64,000 nt of DNA from Sphingobacterium bambusae (GCF_033955345.1 NZ_CP138332.1:744001-808000), one strand, 5' to 3'. Positions 53,316-62,399 are shown, counted from the stretch's first letter. Notes: a model not told the origin generated them from the letters alone. Numbers and translations are program-made.

Positions 53316-55808
53316 CTAATCGCTGTTTTGGTCTGTATTCGCTTGCTGATGCGAAGGCCTTGTCACGACATTGATTTCCTGCTGACTAATCGCCAACGGT
53401 ATATGGTTATCCTGGAACAGGTGTCCTACGGCAACCAAGATATCGCTTTTGATCTGCCCCGCATCTTTTAATGTTTTCACCCAGAAATAAACGTCAATAG
53501 CAACCGACTGTGCGGTTACCTCTGCAAATTGAACAACCGGAGAAGGGCTGGACAGCACCTGCTCCTCCTTTTCAAAAAGATCGAGCAAAAGCTGCCTGAT
53601 GTTCTCCAGATCAGTGCCATACTTCACCTCAAGCCTGATGTGTAGACGCTTTCGAAAGCCACCCAAGGTCCAGTTGATCACATGGGAATTGAGCAGGTCG
53701 CCGTTGGGCATAATAAGATCGGCTCCATCTGCGGTCGCAATCACACTGCTACGAAAGCCGATGGATTTTACTTTGCCAGCTTGCCCCCCTATTTCGATCT
53801 GATCATCTACATTCACGGGCTTCTCGAATGCTATGATCAGCCCGCTGACCAAATTATTGACCAACGTTTGTAGTCCAAAGCCAATGCCTACGCCCAATGC
53901 ACCAATAACGATGGTGATCTGTTGCAAGGGAATACCCACAGCTGAAAATGCTAAAAAGAACCCCAGCACAATGATACTGATGCGTACCAAGAGGATCCAG
54001 CTGCCTAAATGAAACTTCTTATCATCTTTTTCATCGCGCGTGTTCCACTGCGGATCTGCCGCGAAAAATGAAACAACCTTGGAGAGTACCGTAGCTCCGA
54101 GCATAATCAGGAAAAAAACGACGATATTGATGACCGAAAAGCTGTATGCGCCCAGTTGATGCTGGTTATAGAAAAATGCGCCCAGCGGTTCCGAAATAAA
54201 ACGAAACTCATAAAAGTTCCGACCAAACAAGATAAACCATCCCACGATCAATAATGCGTAGAAAAAGGCAGGCGCACGCTTTCCCACCCTATTGTAGTTG
54301 ATATAGAAAAGACGACGCTCCTGCTTGGTGTAAAGAACGGAGGCGAAGCTAAGTCCCTCGTTGACCAGCCTTACTACCCACAGAAAGATGATTGCCACGG
54401 TGACATTAACGAGTCCCGACACCATCAGTGCCTTCCCAATGTTAAAGAGGCCAAAAATATTGAACAGTATGGCGCCAATCTCCAGAATCCCCATTAGGCC
54501 GATCGGAAAAAGAATCCATCTTTCCTGCAGTTCGCGATGTCTAGATCGATTAAAAACTGCAATACCGCTGCTAATGGCGGCTAGAATCGATATGCCGATC
54601 ATCAGGTAGCGCTCCGGACGGGAGGCCTGAAGCACCATGTTATCCACTGCTGCCAGTACGTTGAGCACGAAAATGCTCAGCCAAACCAGCATCCAATAGG
54701 TAGCGATAAATCGTCTGAAGATAAACGTAAGGAGCAGCGCGCTGAGCGCGAGAAAAGTTGCCGAGAACACAAAGGGTGGATTGGGGAAGATAAATTGGCC
54801 GATGGAAAGTCCAATAAACAGGCTCGAGCTAATTGGCGACGATAAAAGCATACTTTTGCCCTTCGTTTTATTACCCTCCTTTAAAAGTCCCCGCTTGAGC
54901 GAATCGACGTACAACAGCACGACAAGCAAGATTAGAAAGCTGATGAACAACTTTCCGGTATGTGCCCTAAGGTAATAGGTAAAGACCAATTGCGCCTTGA
55001 GGATGGAGAAGTGCACGATCTCCCCTAAAGGTCGGTTGTACGTGCTTTCCTCCCACAAAGCTGTGAAATCCTGCGCAAAATTCTTATTGGCGATCTCATG
55101 CTGGTAATATAAAATTTCCTCCAGGCCGTTCTCCAGGGCAAGGAGTTCGATGTTTACATCATCCTGAATGGATTGTATGCCATTGATGTTAGCGGTAAGC
55201 TGCTTGTTTATGGGGCTTATAGCGCTGGATAGCAGCCTTAATTTTTTAATGTATTCGCTGAGCTCTGTGGAATCTTTGGAGAAAACAAAAAGGGATTTAT
55301 CATTGGACAACGAGTCGATCTGTAGTCTAAACCCCACCAGCTGTTCCTGATAATTGTCGACCTGTTTTTTGTAGGCTAAAACCTGTATTTGGAGTGCATT
55401 AAGAATATTGTAGGTAGCGGTTAGATTTCGCGAAGTATGGGCGCTGCCCCGATTTTGAAAAACCCCATCGCCCGAAATGGCGTGCCATCGCACAATTTCA
55501 CGAAGCTGCTCGCGCAAGGCCAAGGTATCAAAGCCTTTTTTTAGAAAGGATCGTGCCTGTCTAGATATGACCTTGATCTCCTCGAAAATCCGGCCTTGAC
55601 GGATCAAAGCCCTATCCAAGGCGAGGTCGTTCTCGCTCTGAATGGATGCGCTCCGAAAAAACTCATCCATACTGGCCACATAGTCCTTCTTGATACGTAC
55701 CAAAGAATCTACACTATCTTGTTGTGCGACGAAGCTATGGGCTGCAAAGAGACTTTCCCTTGGAGAGAACAGGACATAGAAAAGAATTATCCAAAACAAT
55801 CTTGTCAT
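53316..55808 (-). CDS. Large mechanosensitive ion channel, MscS family (MscK/YbiO-like)
   Basis: 830 residues. Signal peptide (about 1-22), a periplasmic mostly coiled-coil region (about 25-270), about eleven membrane helices (about 280-640), and the C-terminal MscS pore and cytoplasmic domain (about 640-810). The pore helix and lateral-port region read VIGALGVGIGFGLQTLVNN and FEKPVNVDDQIEIGGQAGKV, followed by GFRSSVIATADGADLIMPNGDLL, all hallmark MscS segments. It opens under membrane tension to release solutes during hypo-osmotic shock. First of three closely spaced genes with the PCMD and barrel proteins; no functional link is known. Confidence 0.92.
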   Translation of the reverse strand: MTRLFWIILFYVLFSPRESLFAAHSFVAQQDSVDSLVRIKKDYVASMDEFFRSASIQSENDLALDRALIRQGRIFEEIKVISRQARSFLKKGFDTLALREQLREIVRWHAISGDGVFQNRGSAHTSRNLTATYNILNALQIQVLAYKKQVDNYQEQLVGFRLQIDSLSNDKSLFVFSKDSTELSEYIKKLRLLSSAISPINKQLTANINGIQSIQDDVNIELLALENGLEEILYYQHEIANKNFAQDFTALWEESTYNRPLGEIVHFSILKAQLVFTYYLRAHTGKLFISFLILLVVLLYVDSLKRGLLKEGNKTKGKSMLLSSPISSSLFIGLSIGQFIFPNPPFVFSATFLALSALLLTFIFRRFIATYWMLVWLSIFVLNVLAAVDNMVLQASRPERYLMIGISILAAISSGIAVFNRSRHRELQERWILFPIGLMGILEIGAILFNIFGLFNIGKALMVSGLVNVTVAIIFLWVVRLVNEGLSFASVLYTKQERRLFYINYNRVGKRAPAFFYALLIVGWFILFGRNFYEFRFISEPLGAFFYNQHQLGAYSFSVINIVVFFLIMLGATVLSKVVSFFAADPQWNTRDEKDDKKFHLGSWILLVRISIIVLGFFLAFSAVGIPLQQITIVIGALGVGIGFGLQTLVNNLVSGLIIAFEKPVNVDDQIEIGGQAGKVKSIGFRSSVIATADGADLIMPNGDLLNSHVINWTLGGFRKRLHIRLEVKYGTDLENIRQLLLDLFEKEEQVLSSPSPVVQFAEVTAQSVAIDVYFWVKTLKDAGQIKSDILVAVGHLFQDNHIPLAISQQEINVVTRPSHQQANTDQNSD

Positions 55809-55956
55809 AAGCGCAAATAAAACACCCCTAGAAGGCGTTAGTTTATAGGTAGATGTGGTGCTACTGAACTAAAGATACTATTAAAATTTGTTTATATCGA
55901 TATTAATTACAACCAATTTTTTTGATAGATAGTGTGCTTTACTCTTTCTCACATAA
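55809..55956. other. Intergenic region before the integrase relic
   Basis: Short AT-rich spacer, presumably containing the promoter of the MscS operon on the minus strand. No motif was assigned. Confidence 0.4.
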
Positions 55957-56172
55957 TTTATCGCACGCACCAAATCGGTGCTAAAGATCTGCTTCTTTCC
56001 GGTGCTTAGTAGTGAAAAGATGAACAGTTACCTCAATGAGTTGTTATCCCTGTGCGGAATTTCGAAGAAAATCATCTTCGATATTTTTAGAAAAATCTTA
56101 CGATAGTGGCAACACTTCTGGAACGATGCAGCCATAGAGACAGTTTCAAAATTTTCAGTACACCCAAAATAA
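55957..56172 (+). pseudogene. Eroded C-terminal part of a tyrosine recombinase/integrase
   Basis: One reading frame, with one internal TAG (56104-56106), aligns without gaps to the C-terminal catalytic domain of Bacteroidota tyrosine integrases: FFPVLSSEKMNSYLNELL (family: LPVxSNQKMNAYLKEI), LCGISKKIIFDIFRK (family LCGIxKxLTFHxARH), then NDAAIETVSKFSVHPK (family NGVPIETVSKMLGHTK). The RHTFATT box has decayed to RKILR-stop-WQHFW, so the second catalytic Arg/His pair is lost, as is the GH of the MLGH box. There is no N-terminal domain. About 2 kb separates it from the tRNA-Ser fragment at 58021. Confidence 0.75.
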
Positions 56173-56511
56173 ACGATACCGAGTTATAGCAAGCTATTGG
56201 AATCAACCAGTGGGTCAACGGCATCCACATACTTAAACAGTCTTCAAATTGAAAAAGGCATGTCTATTCATACCCGTTTTTGCAGTCATCTTCCGCAATA
56301 ATACTTGTCTGAGAATATTAAATCACAACGGCAATCGAAGCTTTGATGAACTTCGATCATCTAATTGGCTGTAATTCCTTTTAAAAAATTAATAAGTGAT
56401 GTACTAAATCCCTATCTAAAGCTTATCCGGTTTCCGAGCAGATGTCAAGTCTCAAAAAAATATGATGCGCGCAATTTGCATGACTGTTAAAACTGTTAAA
56501 ATTGCCATTTT
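56173..56511. other. Non-coding stretch between integrase relic and lycopene cyclase
   Basis: No intact gene. The first ~90 bases may be the last, frameshifted codons of the integrase (SYSKLLEST in another frame). No terminator for crtY is evident. Confidence 0.4.
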
Positions 56512-57690
56512 CTAATATGGTTTTGAAAGATTTCTATAAAGTATTTTAACAAAGTGTTTGATAAAAGGTGGTTTTCTAAGAGTCGTCATCACCTTAACAT
56601 CGTTCTTTAATGAAGATTCCGCATCCAAAAATTTGAAAATATTTTTAGCTGGTGTGTTTTGAAACAGATCGGTAAATATTTCATGTCCCGGATAATTTCT
56701 CTCATCTAGCACGGATAGGAGTATAGAATCATATAGTTTTTCTTTAGTACCAATCACTTCATTTTTAAAAAATGGCTTGCCTGTCTGTTGAAAAGAGGAT
56801 ATTATAGTATGAACTGTTTTCTGAACATTCATGAAAGTATATCCTGTAGAGGGCCGCGTATCGCCACCTGCCGAACCTATGTAAATAATATTTTTTTTTC
56901 GTCTTGGAAAATTATGATCCGTCATTGGGATAATTCCCTGTTCTTCTGATTCAATAGTATAGTCGCTGATTTGCAATACACGTGACAGATATGATTTAAT
57001 CGCATCATCGTACTCATCCACCGGAATAAGAGATTTGGAGAAGAGTGTGTATTCAACAAAAAGCTTTTTTTCAGACATCGGAAGACAATAAAAAAACGTA
57101 GTACCGTGTTTCTGATCCGTCCTATAGTCCATTATAATAGCTTCATCTTCGTTTGATATTGGTTTACTAAGTGTTATCTGAACTCCTTTAAAATGTTGAA
57201 GAAAATAATGGTGCTTATCTGAAACATCAGGCTTAAAAAACAACGAGTTAAAGACATAAGAAGCGGTAAACCTCCCCTCTTCCGTATCAATTATGCACTG
57301 AGTTTCGTCGGAAATACAATCCAATATCTTACCTTCCACAAAGGTAATGTTTGAAAACTGATATATATATTGATGGTAAGTTTCCAAAAGCTGATCGCTA
57401 GCGATACTAAAGTATTCGTAATCGCCAATTTCAAGCTGCTTCTTTTTACCGATATGGCTAATAAAAGCAAGTCTTTTCCAGTTAGCAACTGCATATTTTT
57501 TTAATGGTGTCGAACGATCAGCCCAGAATGAGATTAACTTACTACCTCGATCACCAAATTTGTGGTCTATAACAAGAATACGTTGATCTTTCCAAATCCC
57601 GTTTTGCATCGCTTCATATAGTAGGCACGAGCCAGAAATGCCGAAACCTGCAAAAATAATGTCATAATGGTTTTCTTGATTTTTGTTCAT
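56512..57690 (-). CDS. crtY: Lycopene cyclase, CrtY type
   Basis: 392-residue FAD-dependent carotenoid cyclase that would convert the psi ends of lycopene to beta-rings. The dinucleotide-binding GxGxxG motif is at the N-terminus (DIIFAGFGISGSCLL), with the ribose-binding acidic residue in ILVIDHKFGDRG. The CrtY family signature AGGDTRPSTGYTFMNVQ is present at about residue 275-290, and the LPMSEKKLFVEYTLFS strand matches the conserved central part. No other carotenoid genes adjoin it, so the rest of the pathway lies elsewhere. It is flanked by an integrase relic and a tRNA fragment and may have been carried in by an integrative element; its base composition was not measured. Confidence 0.85.
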   Translation of the reverse strand: MNKNQENHYDIIFAGFGISGSCLLYEAMQNGIWKDQRILVIDHKFGDRGSKLISFWADRSTPLKKYAVANWKRLAFISHIGKKKQLEIGDYEYFSIASDQLLETYHQYIYQFSNITFVEGKILDCISDETQCIIDTEEGRFTASYVFNSLFFKPDVSDKHHYFLQHFKGVQITLSKPISNEDEAIIMDYRTDQKHGTTFFYCLPMSEKKLFVEYTLFSKSLIPVDEYDDAIKSYLSRVLQISDYTIESEEQGIIPMTDHNFPRRKKNIIYIGSAGGDTRPSTGYTFMNVQKTVHTIISSFQQTGKPFFKNEVIGTKEKLYDSILLSVLDERNYPGHEIFTDLFQNTPAKNIFKFLDAESSLKNDVKVMTTLRKPPFIKHFVKILYRNLSKPY

Positions 57691-58020
57691 ATCCAGCGCA
57701 AAATTATATGTAATAAATGTACTCTACGGAATATATCGTATGCAATGTTACAAACAAATATTAACTTAACAAACAGGCTGTAACGCACAAAAAAAATAAG
57801 GGTCGGCTTTTCCAAAATTAATTTTTTTCGAGTATATTTAAAACGACATTTGATCAAATTCGTTCATTGTTCAATCAAGATTTAGCAAGCAGGCTTAGTT
57901 TAGCAAATGCTTCGTAAAGTACAAATTTTATAAAGTGCATGATAATCTTTGTGGCAGTTTTGTGGCAATGGTTTTTAAAAATAACTTATTTAACTATCTA
58001 AAAAAAAGTCAGTTACATCA
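57691..58020. other. crtY upstream region and left flank of the tRNA fragment
   Basis: No gene. Immediately left of the tRNA-Ser fragment is a direct repeat TTTGTGGCAG / TTTTGTGGCAA around 57949-57968, which may be integrase arm-type binding sites. The crtY promoter should lie here but was not assigned. Confidence 0.4.
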
Positions 58021-58042
58021 GTTCAAATCCCTCCCTCTCCGC
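58021..58042 (+). other. 3'-terminal fragment of a tRNA-Ser gene, probable att site
   Basis: GTTCAAATCC followed by CTCCCTCTCCG reads as the T loop (TTCAAAT), the 3' half of the T stem (CCCTC), the acceptor 3' strand (CCTCTCC) and the discriminator G of a tRNA, best fitting tRNA-Ser (5' partner would be GGAGAGG). Upstream bases do not pair as a T stem and there is no anticodon arm. A decapitated tRNA end of this kind is the usual attR left by an element that integrated into the tRNA gene. The terminator that normally follows the tRNA is still attached on the right. Confidence 0.6.
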
Positions 58043-58050
58043 AAAGACTT

Positions 58051-58088
58051 AACAAAAGTTCAACGAAAGTTGGACTTTTGTTATTTTT
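58051..58088 (+). terminator. Intrinsic terminator behind the tRNA-Ser fragment
   Basis: AACAAAAGTTCAAC (58051-58064), a GAAA loop and GTTGGACTTTTGTT (58069-58082) form a 14-bp stem with one G-U pair, followed by ATTTTTAG. It is a strong structure placed 8 bases after the tRNA 3' end. It shows that the DNA right of the fragment is the original downstream side of a tRNA gene. Confidence 0.85.
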
Positions 58089-58096
58089 AGCAGCAG

Positions 58097-58260
58097 CCAA
58101 GGGATGAGAACCCGCAGGGTTTGAACTTCTCTCGTTTAGGGCTGTGCTTGGGGTGGTGGGGCTAAACATATCCCGCCCTCTCCGCCCAAGGGATGAGTAC
58201 CAGAAGGGTTCGAACGGCTCTCGTTTAGGGTTGTACTCGGGGATGGTGGGGTTAAACATA
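58097..58260. repeat. Tandem pair of ~75-bp repeats
   Basis: Copy 1 (58097-58170) and copy 2 (58186-58260) both begin CCAAGGGATGAG and end TAAACATA, sharing CTCTCGTTTAGGG and GGTGGGG; about 11 differences in 75 bases by eye. Between them lies CCCGCCCTCTCCGCC, which resembles the tRNA-Ser acceptor end again. An open frame across the minus strand is a product of the repeat, not a gene. Confidence 0.75.
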
Positions 58261-58385
58261 GGCGGTCATCAATAATCAGGGAGGCTTCTATCTCATGGAA
58301 GTTTAGGTACATATATCTAAAGCCGTGAAAGTTACAAAATAAAAGAGTGTCATTTAATCCAATCCAATATTATGAAAATCAACAA

Positions 58386-60917
58386 CTAGACACCTGACGA
58401 TAAAGAAACTTCGGATTCGGATTCCACTTGAACATTGATTTTAGACATTAAATGATAGATAGGTATTTCGGCGTTCAAAACTTCAAAACTCACAATAAAA
58501 GCGTATGGAACGGATTCCTCAGGATCCTTCTCCCAGCCTTTATGCCCAACTATTGCAAATGAAATTTCGGAAGATAGATGGTATGACCTAACAAGAGCCC
58601 AATCTTTTTGGTTTGCACTAGATTGCCTATTTAATCCTTTTACTGTCCCACTATTACTACGATCGCCTATTACCCAGGGAATACTTTTAGGAGAATCGAT
58701 AATATCAGGATCATCAATCTCTGATTTTGACGTCAAATTCTTAAGCACCTGTTGCTTGAACACATCAAAAGTTTGACCTAAAAGTGCTGATTGCCAAGAC
58801 AGCCACGATGACAAGTAAGACTTTATTCTCCTACGTGTTCGTCTATTATTTGCCGTGTAACATAATGAAACTTCAATGAGGATTTCATAATCCTCACCTT
58901 GACGGCGAAGTTCCTCAGGAATCGTAACAGTGTAAAGATTGGCCTCCCCTGACGAGATTTTTCCAGAAGATGTAAAGGTAATCCTTTTAACTGAATTCTC
59001 TACCGCTCGATCGACATCTGGTATTCCATAACCATAGTGACGAACCTCGTCCAACGTAGGAAGATTTCCAACATGTTCAGGCAACCGTGCAGACTGCAAT
59101 AGAAGCGCTTTATGAAACAGCGAAACTTGATCGGGAAATTGAGCAATAAGTTTTGCCAAAATATGCGAAACTTTTGGTGCCGCAAAAGAAGTCCCTACTG
59201 CATCTCTCGCTACACCAGGACCTTTGGAGATAACTGTCTGAGGACATGTTGCGGACTTAAAAATTAAGTTAGGTCCTTTTTTCTCAGCCACCCAATCCCC
59301 ACCGTACTCAACCAACTCTGGTTTAATCGAATCCCACAAACCTACTCCACTTCTGGAAAAAGACGAAACATGGTGTTTACTACCAAAGGATTTATGATCT
59401 TCATCCTCAAATTCGTCAACGCATACCGATCCAACGGTGATAGAAAATAGGCTTTGGGCAGGATCAGCAATTCGGCATGAAGGCTCCAAAAGAAAGGTAG
59501 GATATTTTTTACCCGCCAATAAATGGTTTTTGATTCCTGGGTTTGCAACATGCGTATTTTCGCTTCTAATATTACCCGCAGATACGACAAAAATATGTTC
59601 AGATTCGTTTGAAATTCTATCAAGAGATGCCGCCCACTGGGACATACGTGCTGTACGACACGGAACACTATTATTTATAGACAAATTAAAAACCTGCGCA
59701 TCGGCGTAGTGAAGGCAAACATCTTCCATTAGCTCGGGGGGGAAAAGCTCTGGTACTAGCGCATTATTTTTATTAAGTACTCGAGCATTCAAAATCTGAC
59801 AAGGTGCCTTGTACTTTCCATCTGTAGGCACCTCCCTTCCAAATACGATTGAGCCTGCAACTCGAGTACCATGTCCGCCGTTTGGCACCTCATCTGCCAC
59901 ATCCGTAGTATTTAATCCCGGAATAAAACTTCTGGAACGCGCTGATAATATTGCAGGACGAAGCAAGTGATGTCCCTCCGCAATACCACTGTCGATGATG
60001 CAAATTTTTGGAGCATCTTTATCCGGAGGTAATAAATCCACTTCCAAACTGTGATTCTTCATTTCGACCACAGGTAAAGAATCAATCACTAGGTCCTCAA
60101 CGACTTCAAAAACATATGGATAGTTGAGTACAAAGTCTTTTAGTGCAATACCTGATAGTTGCACCTTAAATCCAAAACTATCCTCTTCAGAAATATATCC
60201 GCTCAATATTTCGGCTCCATGCCCATCAACCAAAAACCGTTCGATTTCATCTTGCCTACTAGATGCCAACTCATCCAATTTTATGTAATATTGCGATTCC
60301 TTTTCTTCCCATTTCGCCCTTCTCTTTTCATATCGACCATCGCTCTCGTCTAATTTCCTTCCACTGAACTCTGGACACTTCAAATAGCATGCAATTGAGA
60401 TATTCACTATAATGCAATCATGATCAGATATTTCTCCCCATTTGTTCTGTAATTCATCGGATAATATATGACCAACTCGCCATTTATCACCTAGCACAAT
60501 ATCCCAAAGCATAGCAGTATTAAGTGCACCCTGCTCGCTTTCAAAACTTTTAATTTTATCTCGTAGCGATTTAAACCCATCTATACTCGCCCCAATTATA
60601 AATCCATCATCTTCCTCTGCTATAACTTCAATACCAAATCCTTTCAGGGATTCTATATCGAAACCGACCGGATCTACCTGTAAAAAAACAGGTATTGTGT
60701 CATAAGATAACTCTGGAAAGCCAATTTGTTTCCTCCTGTCTAAATCTTCATAGTGCATTTCTTTGACAGCAGCTGAACTTCCCTCAAGAAAAGCAGCATG
60801 TGCAGGTTTATTTTCACGATTAGCCTGTGTCCTAGGATTAGGTTTGCGAGGAGTTTGCGGAAACTTAAAGCGTCCCTTAAAAGTATCCCTCAACGGTAGG
60901 TGGGGAAATTTAGGCAT
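58386..60917 (-). CDS. ietS: Subtilisin-like (S8) serine protease of an IetAS-type defence pair
   Basis: 843 residues, no signal peptide, so cytoplasmic. A long N-terminal region (about 1-300) of unknown fold, then the S8 catalytic domain with the full triad: Asp309 in KICIIDSGIA, His349 in GGHGTRVAG and Ser577 in GTSFAAPKVSH; a C-terminal beta region (about 655-840) follows. It starts 35 bases after the AAA+ ATPase gene on the same strand. The ATPase-protease pair is the arrangement of IetAS, first described as a plasmid toxin-antitoxin-like locus and later as an anti-phage system. All catalytic residues are intact. The trigger and substrate are unknown. Confidence 0.85.
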   Translation of the reverse strand: MPKFPHLPLRDTFKGRFKFPQTPRKPNPRTQANRENKPAHAAFLEGSSAAVKEMHYEDLDRRKQIGFPELSYDTIPVFLQVDPVGFDIESLKGFGIEVIAEEDDGFIIGASIDGFKSLRDKIKSFESEQGALNTAMLWDIVLGDKWRVGHILSDELQNKWGEISDHDCIIVNISIACYLKCPEFSGRKLDESDGRYEKRRAKWEEKESQYYIKLDELASSRQDEIERFLVDGHGAEILSGYISEEDSFGFKVQLSGIALKDFVLNYPYVFEVVEDLVIDSLPVVEMKNHSLEVDLLPPDKDAPKICIIDSGIAEGHHLLRPAILSARSRSFIPGLNTTDVADEVPNGGHGTRVAGSIVFGREVPTDGKYKAPCQILNARVLNKNNALVPELFPPELMEDVCLHYADAQVFNLSINNSVPCRTARMSQWAASLDRISNESEHIFVVSAGNIRSENTHVANPGIKNHLLAGKKYPTFLLEPSCRIADPAQSLFSITVGSVCVDEFEDEDHKSFGSKHHVSSFSRSGVGLWDSIKPELVEYGGDWVAEKKGPNLIFKSATCPQTVISKGPGVARDAVGTSFAAPKVSHILAKLIAQFPDQVSLFHKALLLQSARLPEHVGNLPTLDEVRHYGYGIPDVDRAVENSVKRITFTSSGKISSGEANLYTVTIPEELRRQGEDYEILIEVSLCYTANNRRTRRRIKSYLSSWLSWQSALLGQTFDVFKQQVLKNLTSKSEIDDPDIIDSPKSIPWVIGDRSNSGTVKGLNRQSSANQKDWALVRSYHLSSEISFAIVGHKGWEKDPEESVPYAFIVSFEVLNAEIPIYHLMSKINVQVESESEVSLSSGV

Positions 60918-60952
60918 AAATAATTAGGTTAATTTAAAGTGATTCAAATATG

Positions 60953-61948
60953 CTATGTCTTGTATTGCTTATTCTCGTTAATAGATTGAATTATCTGTTG
61001 CATGTTCACTTCTTCTTTACCGGTCAGCACGGTAATTTTTGCAGCATCGAGTGCTATCTTGACGATAAGAGCAGCGGAGTAATCGAGCAGATCATTCGCT
61101 AACAAGTTCCAATTCATCCCACTCCCAACTTTTATAGTCCCCAAAGTATTCTTGAGAATATTAATTATCTCCGCCTTTCCTGGCTTTGTCAACTCAATTA
61201 AGTCATCAAACCTACGAAATAGCGCAGGATCGATAGTCGTCTGAAGATTGGTGGTAGCAATTACTATCCCCGGTCCGTCGAAATCTTCGAGCACGTTAAG
61301 TAGTATATTAACCACGCGATGCATTTCACCGACATCTTGTCTATCCCCTCTTGCTTTAGCAATAAAATCAAATTCATCAAGCAATAGAACGCAGGGATAG
61401 TTTGCTATCGCCTCAAAAATCTTTATAAGATTACTTGCTGATTCACCCAAATATGATGATATCATCGCTTCGAAACGAACTTTTAAAAATGGCAACCCCG
61501 TGTTCCATGCAATTCTTTCTGCACTCATACTTTTCCCGCAACCAGGAGCACCATGCAAAAGAATACGTCTCTTAGGTCTGAGCCCGAAAAGAGCTAATCG
61601 TTCTCTGGCGACAAATTCCTTTTCAATCCGCTGTATCTTTGATTCAATTCCCGGAGGCAATACCATCTCATGTCGCAATTGCTCACGAGGAATTTCAACT
61701 GCCAGTGGAATATTTCTGCGGTTGTCCGTAGGTATCGAAAGCGTAGATCCGAAAATATTCTTAAGTTCCCCTTTAAGGGTGTTTGTGGTCTGTAAATTTC
61801 TCTTCAGAATACCGGTTAACCGATCGGCAAGTTTGCTATGGCCCTTTTTCCGCTCAGAATCGATGATAGCATCTGCTACCTTAACAATATCATCATTTGC
61901 ATCCCCCTCGATTGAGCGAAATAGTCGAAGCATTAAATCCTGATTCAT
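60953..61948 (-). CDS. ietA: AAA+ ATPase of an IetAS-type defence pair
   Basis: 331 residues. A helical N-terminus (about 1-90), then an AAA+ module: Walker A in LLHGAPGCGKSMSAERIA, pore-loop-like FLKVRFEAMISSYLGESASN, Walker B in CVLLLDEFDFIAKARGD, sensor 1 in IVIATTNLQTTIDPALFRRFDDL with the arginine finger pair RR. The fold is of the classic FtsH/Cdc48-like AAA group. First gene of the two-gene operon; a TATATTTG -7 element lies about 80 bases upstream. In IetAS loci this protein is thought to control or deliver substrates to the partner protease. Confidence 0.87.
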   Translation of the reverse strand: MNQDLMLRLFRSIEGDANDDIVKVADAIIDSERKKGHSKLADRLTGILKRNLQTTNTLKGELKNIFGSTLSIPTDNRRNIPLAVEIPREQLRHEMVLPPGIESKIQRIEKEFVARERLALFGLRPKRRILLHGAPGCGKSMSAERIAWNTGLPFLKVRFEAMISSYLGESASNLIKIFEAIANYPCVLLLDEFDFIAKARGDRQDVGEMHRVVNILLNVLEDFDGPGIVIATTNLQTTIDPALFRRFDDLIELTKPGKAEIINILKNTLGTIKVGSGMNWNLLANDLLDYSAALIVKIALDAAKITVLTGKEEVNMQQIIQSINENKQYKT

Positions 61949-62375
61949 GTTGTATAAACGTTTTTGTTTATAATCCCGTAACTAAATATACGTATTTATT
62001 GTTTATAGAAACGGGCGAAGTTACAAATATATTTTAGTTATGCTTATTTTAAAATACTCTAATCCACTCATGCTCGCTTACTATCTCCTTCGTGTACTAT
62101 CCGCTACAAGATCTATTATTTCGAAATTGTATGCGTACAATATTCTCAATTTCTTCTAAAACCTATGTATATGGAGTAATTTCTATCAGGATTGCTCTTC
62201 AATCAGGATTTTCCTTTTTTAGGGATAAGTCTATTGGCAAATAGAAGCAAATTGATTTTTTCAAGGTAGATAGGAACAAAATATAATTTCCTCCACCAAA
62301 TAATCGCTTCAAATCTGACGAGAAAATCTAATAGCCGAGCTACAATAATAGGGCACAACTTGTTAAAAAGAAAAG
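61949..62375. other. Intergenic region between the two defence operons
   Basis: Holds the predicted ietA promoter (-7 at 62025-62032) and, near its start codon, an ATAAAC/GTTTAT inverted repeat (61955-61972). An open frame at 62203-62388 runs through the terminator and is not credited. Confidence 0.5.
62025..62032 (-). promoter_or_regulatory. Predicted -7 promoter element of the ietA-ietS operon
   Basis: On the minus strand TATATTTG (62032 to 62025) matches TAnnTTTG exactly; a TTTT about 19 bases upstream could serve as a weak -33. Transcription would begin about 62018, leaving a leader of about 70 bases before ietA. Confidence 0.45.
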
Positions 62376-62399
62376 CCCCGCCATACATTTATGGCGGGG
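62376..62399 (-). terminator. Strong intrinsic terminator of the CBASS operon
   Basis: CCCCGCCATA (62376-62385), loop CATT, TATGGCGGGG (62390-62399): a perfect 10-bp GC-rich stem. On the minus strand it is followed by CTTTTCTTTTT, and it lies 30 bases past the TIR-STING stop codon. The plus-strand side also has a T-rich tail. Confidence 0.9.

Noticed and set aside
58023..58259. Minus-strand open frame of 78 codons
   Set aside because: It runs through the tRNA fragment, the terminator and both repeats; its protein simply mirrors the repeat and has no independent support.
62203..62388. Minus-strand open frame of 61 codons between the defence operons
   Set aside because: Its start lies inside the CBASS terminator hairpin, and no family or promoter supports it.
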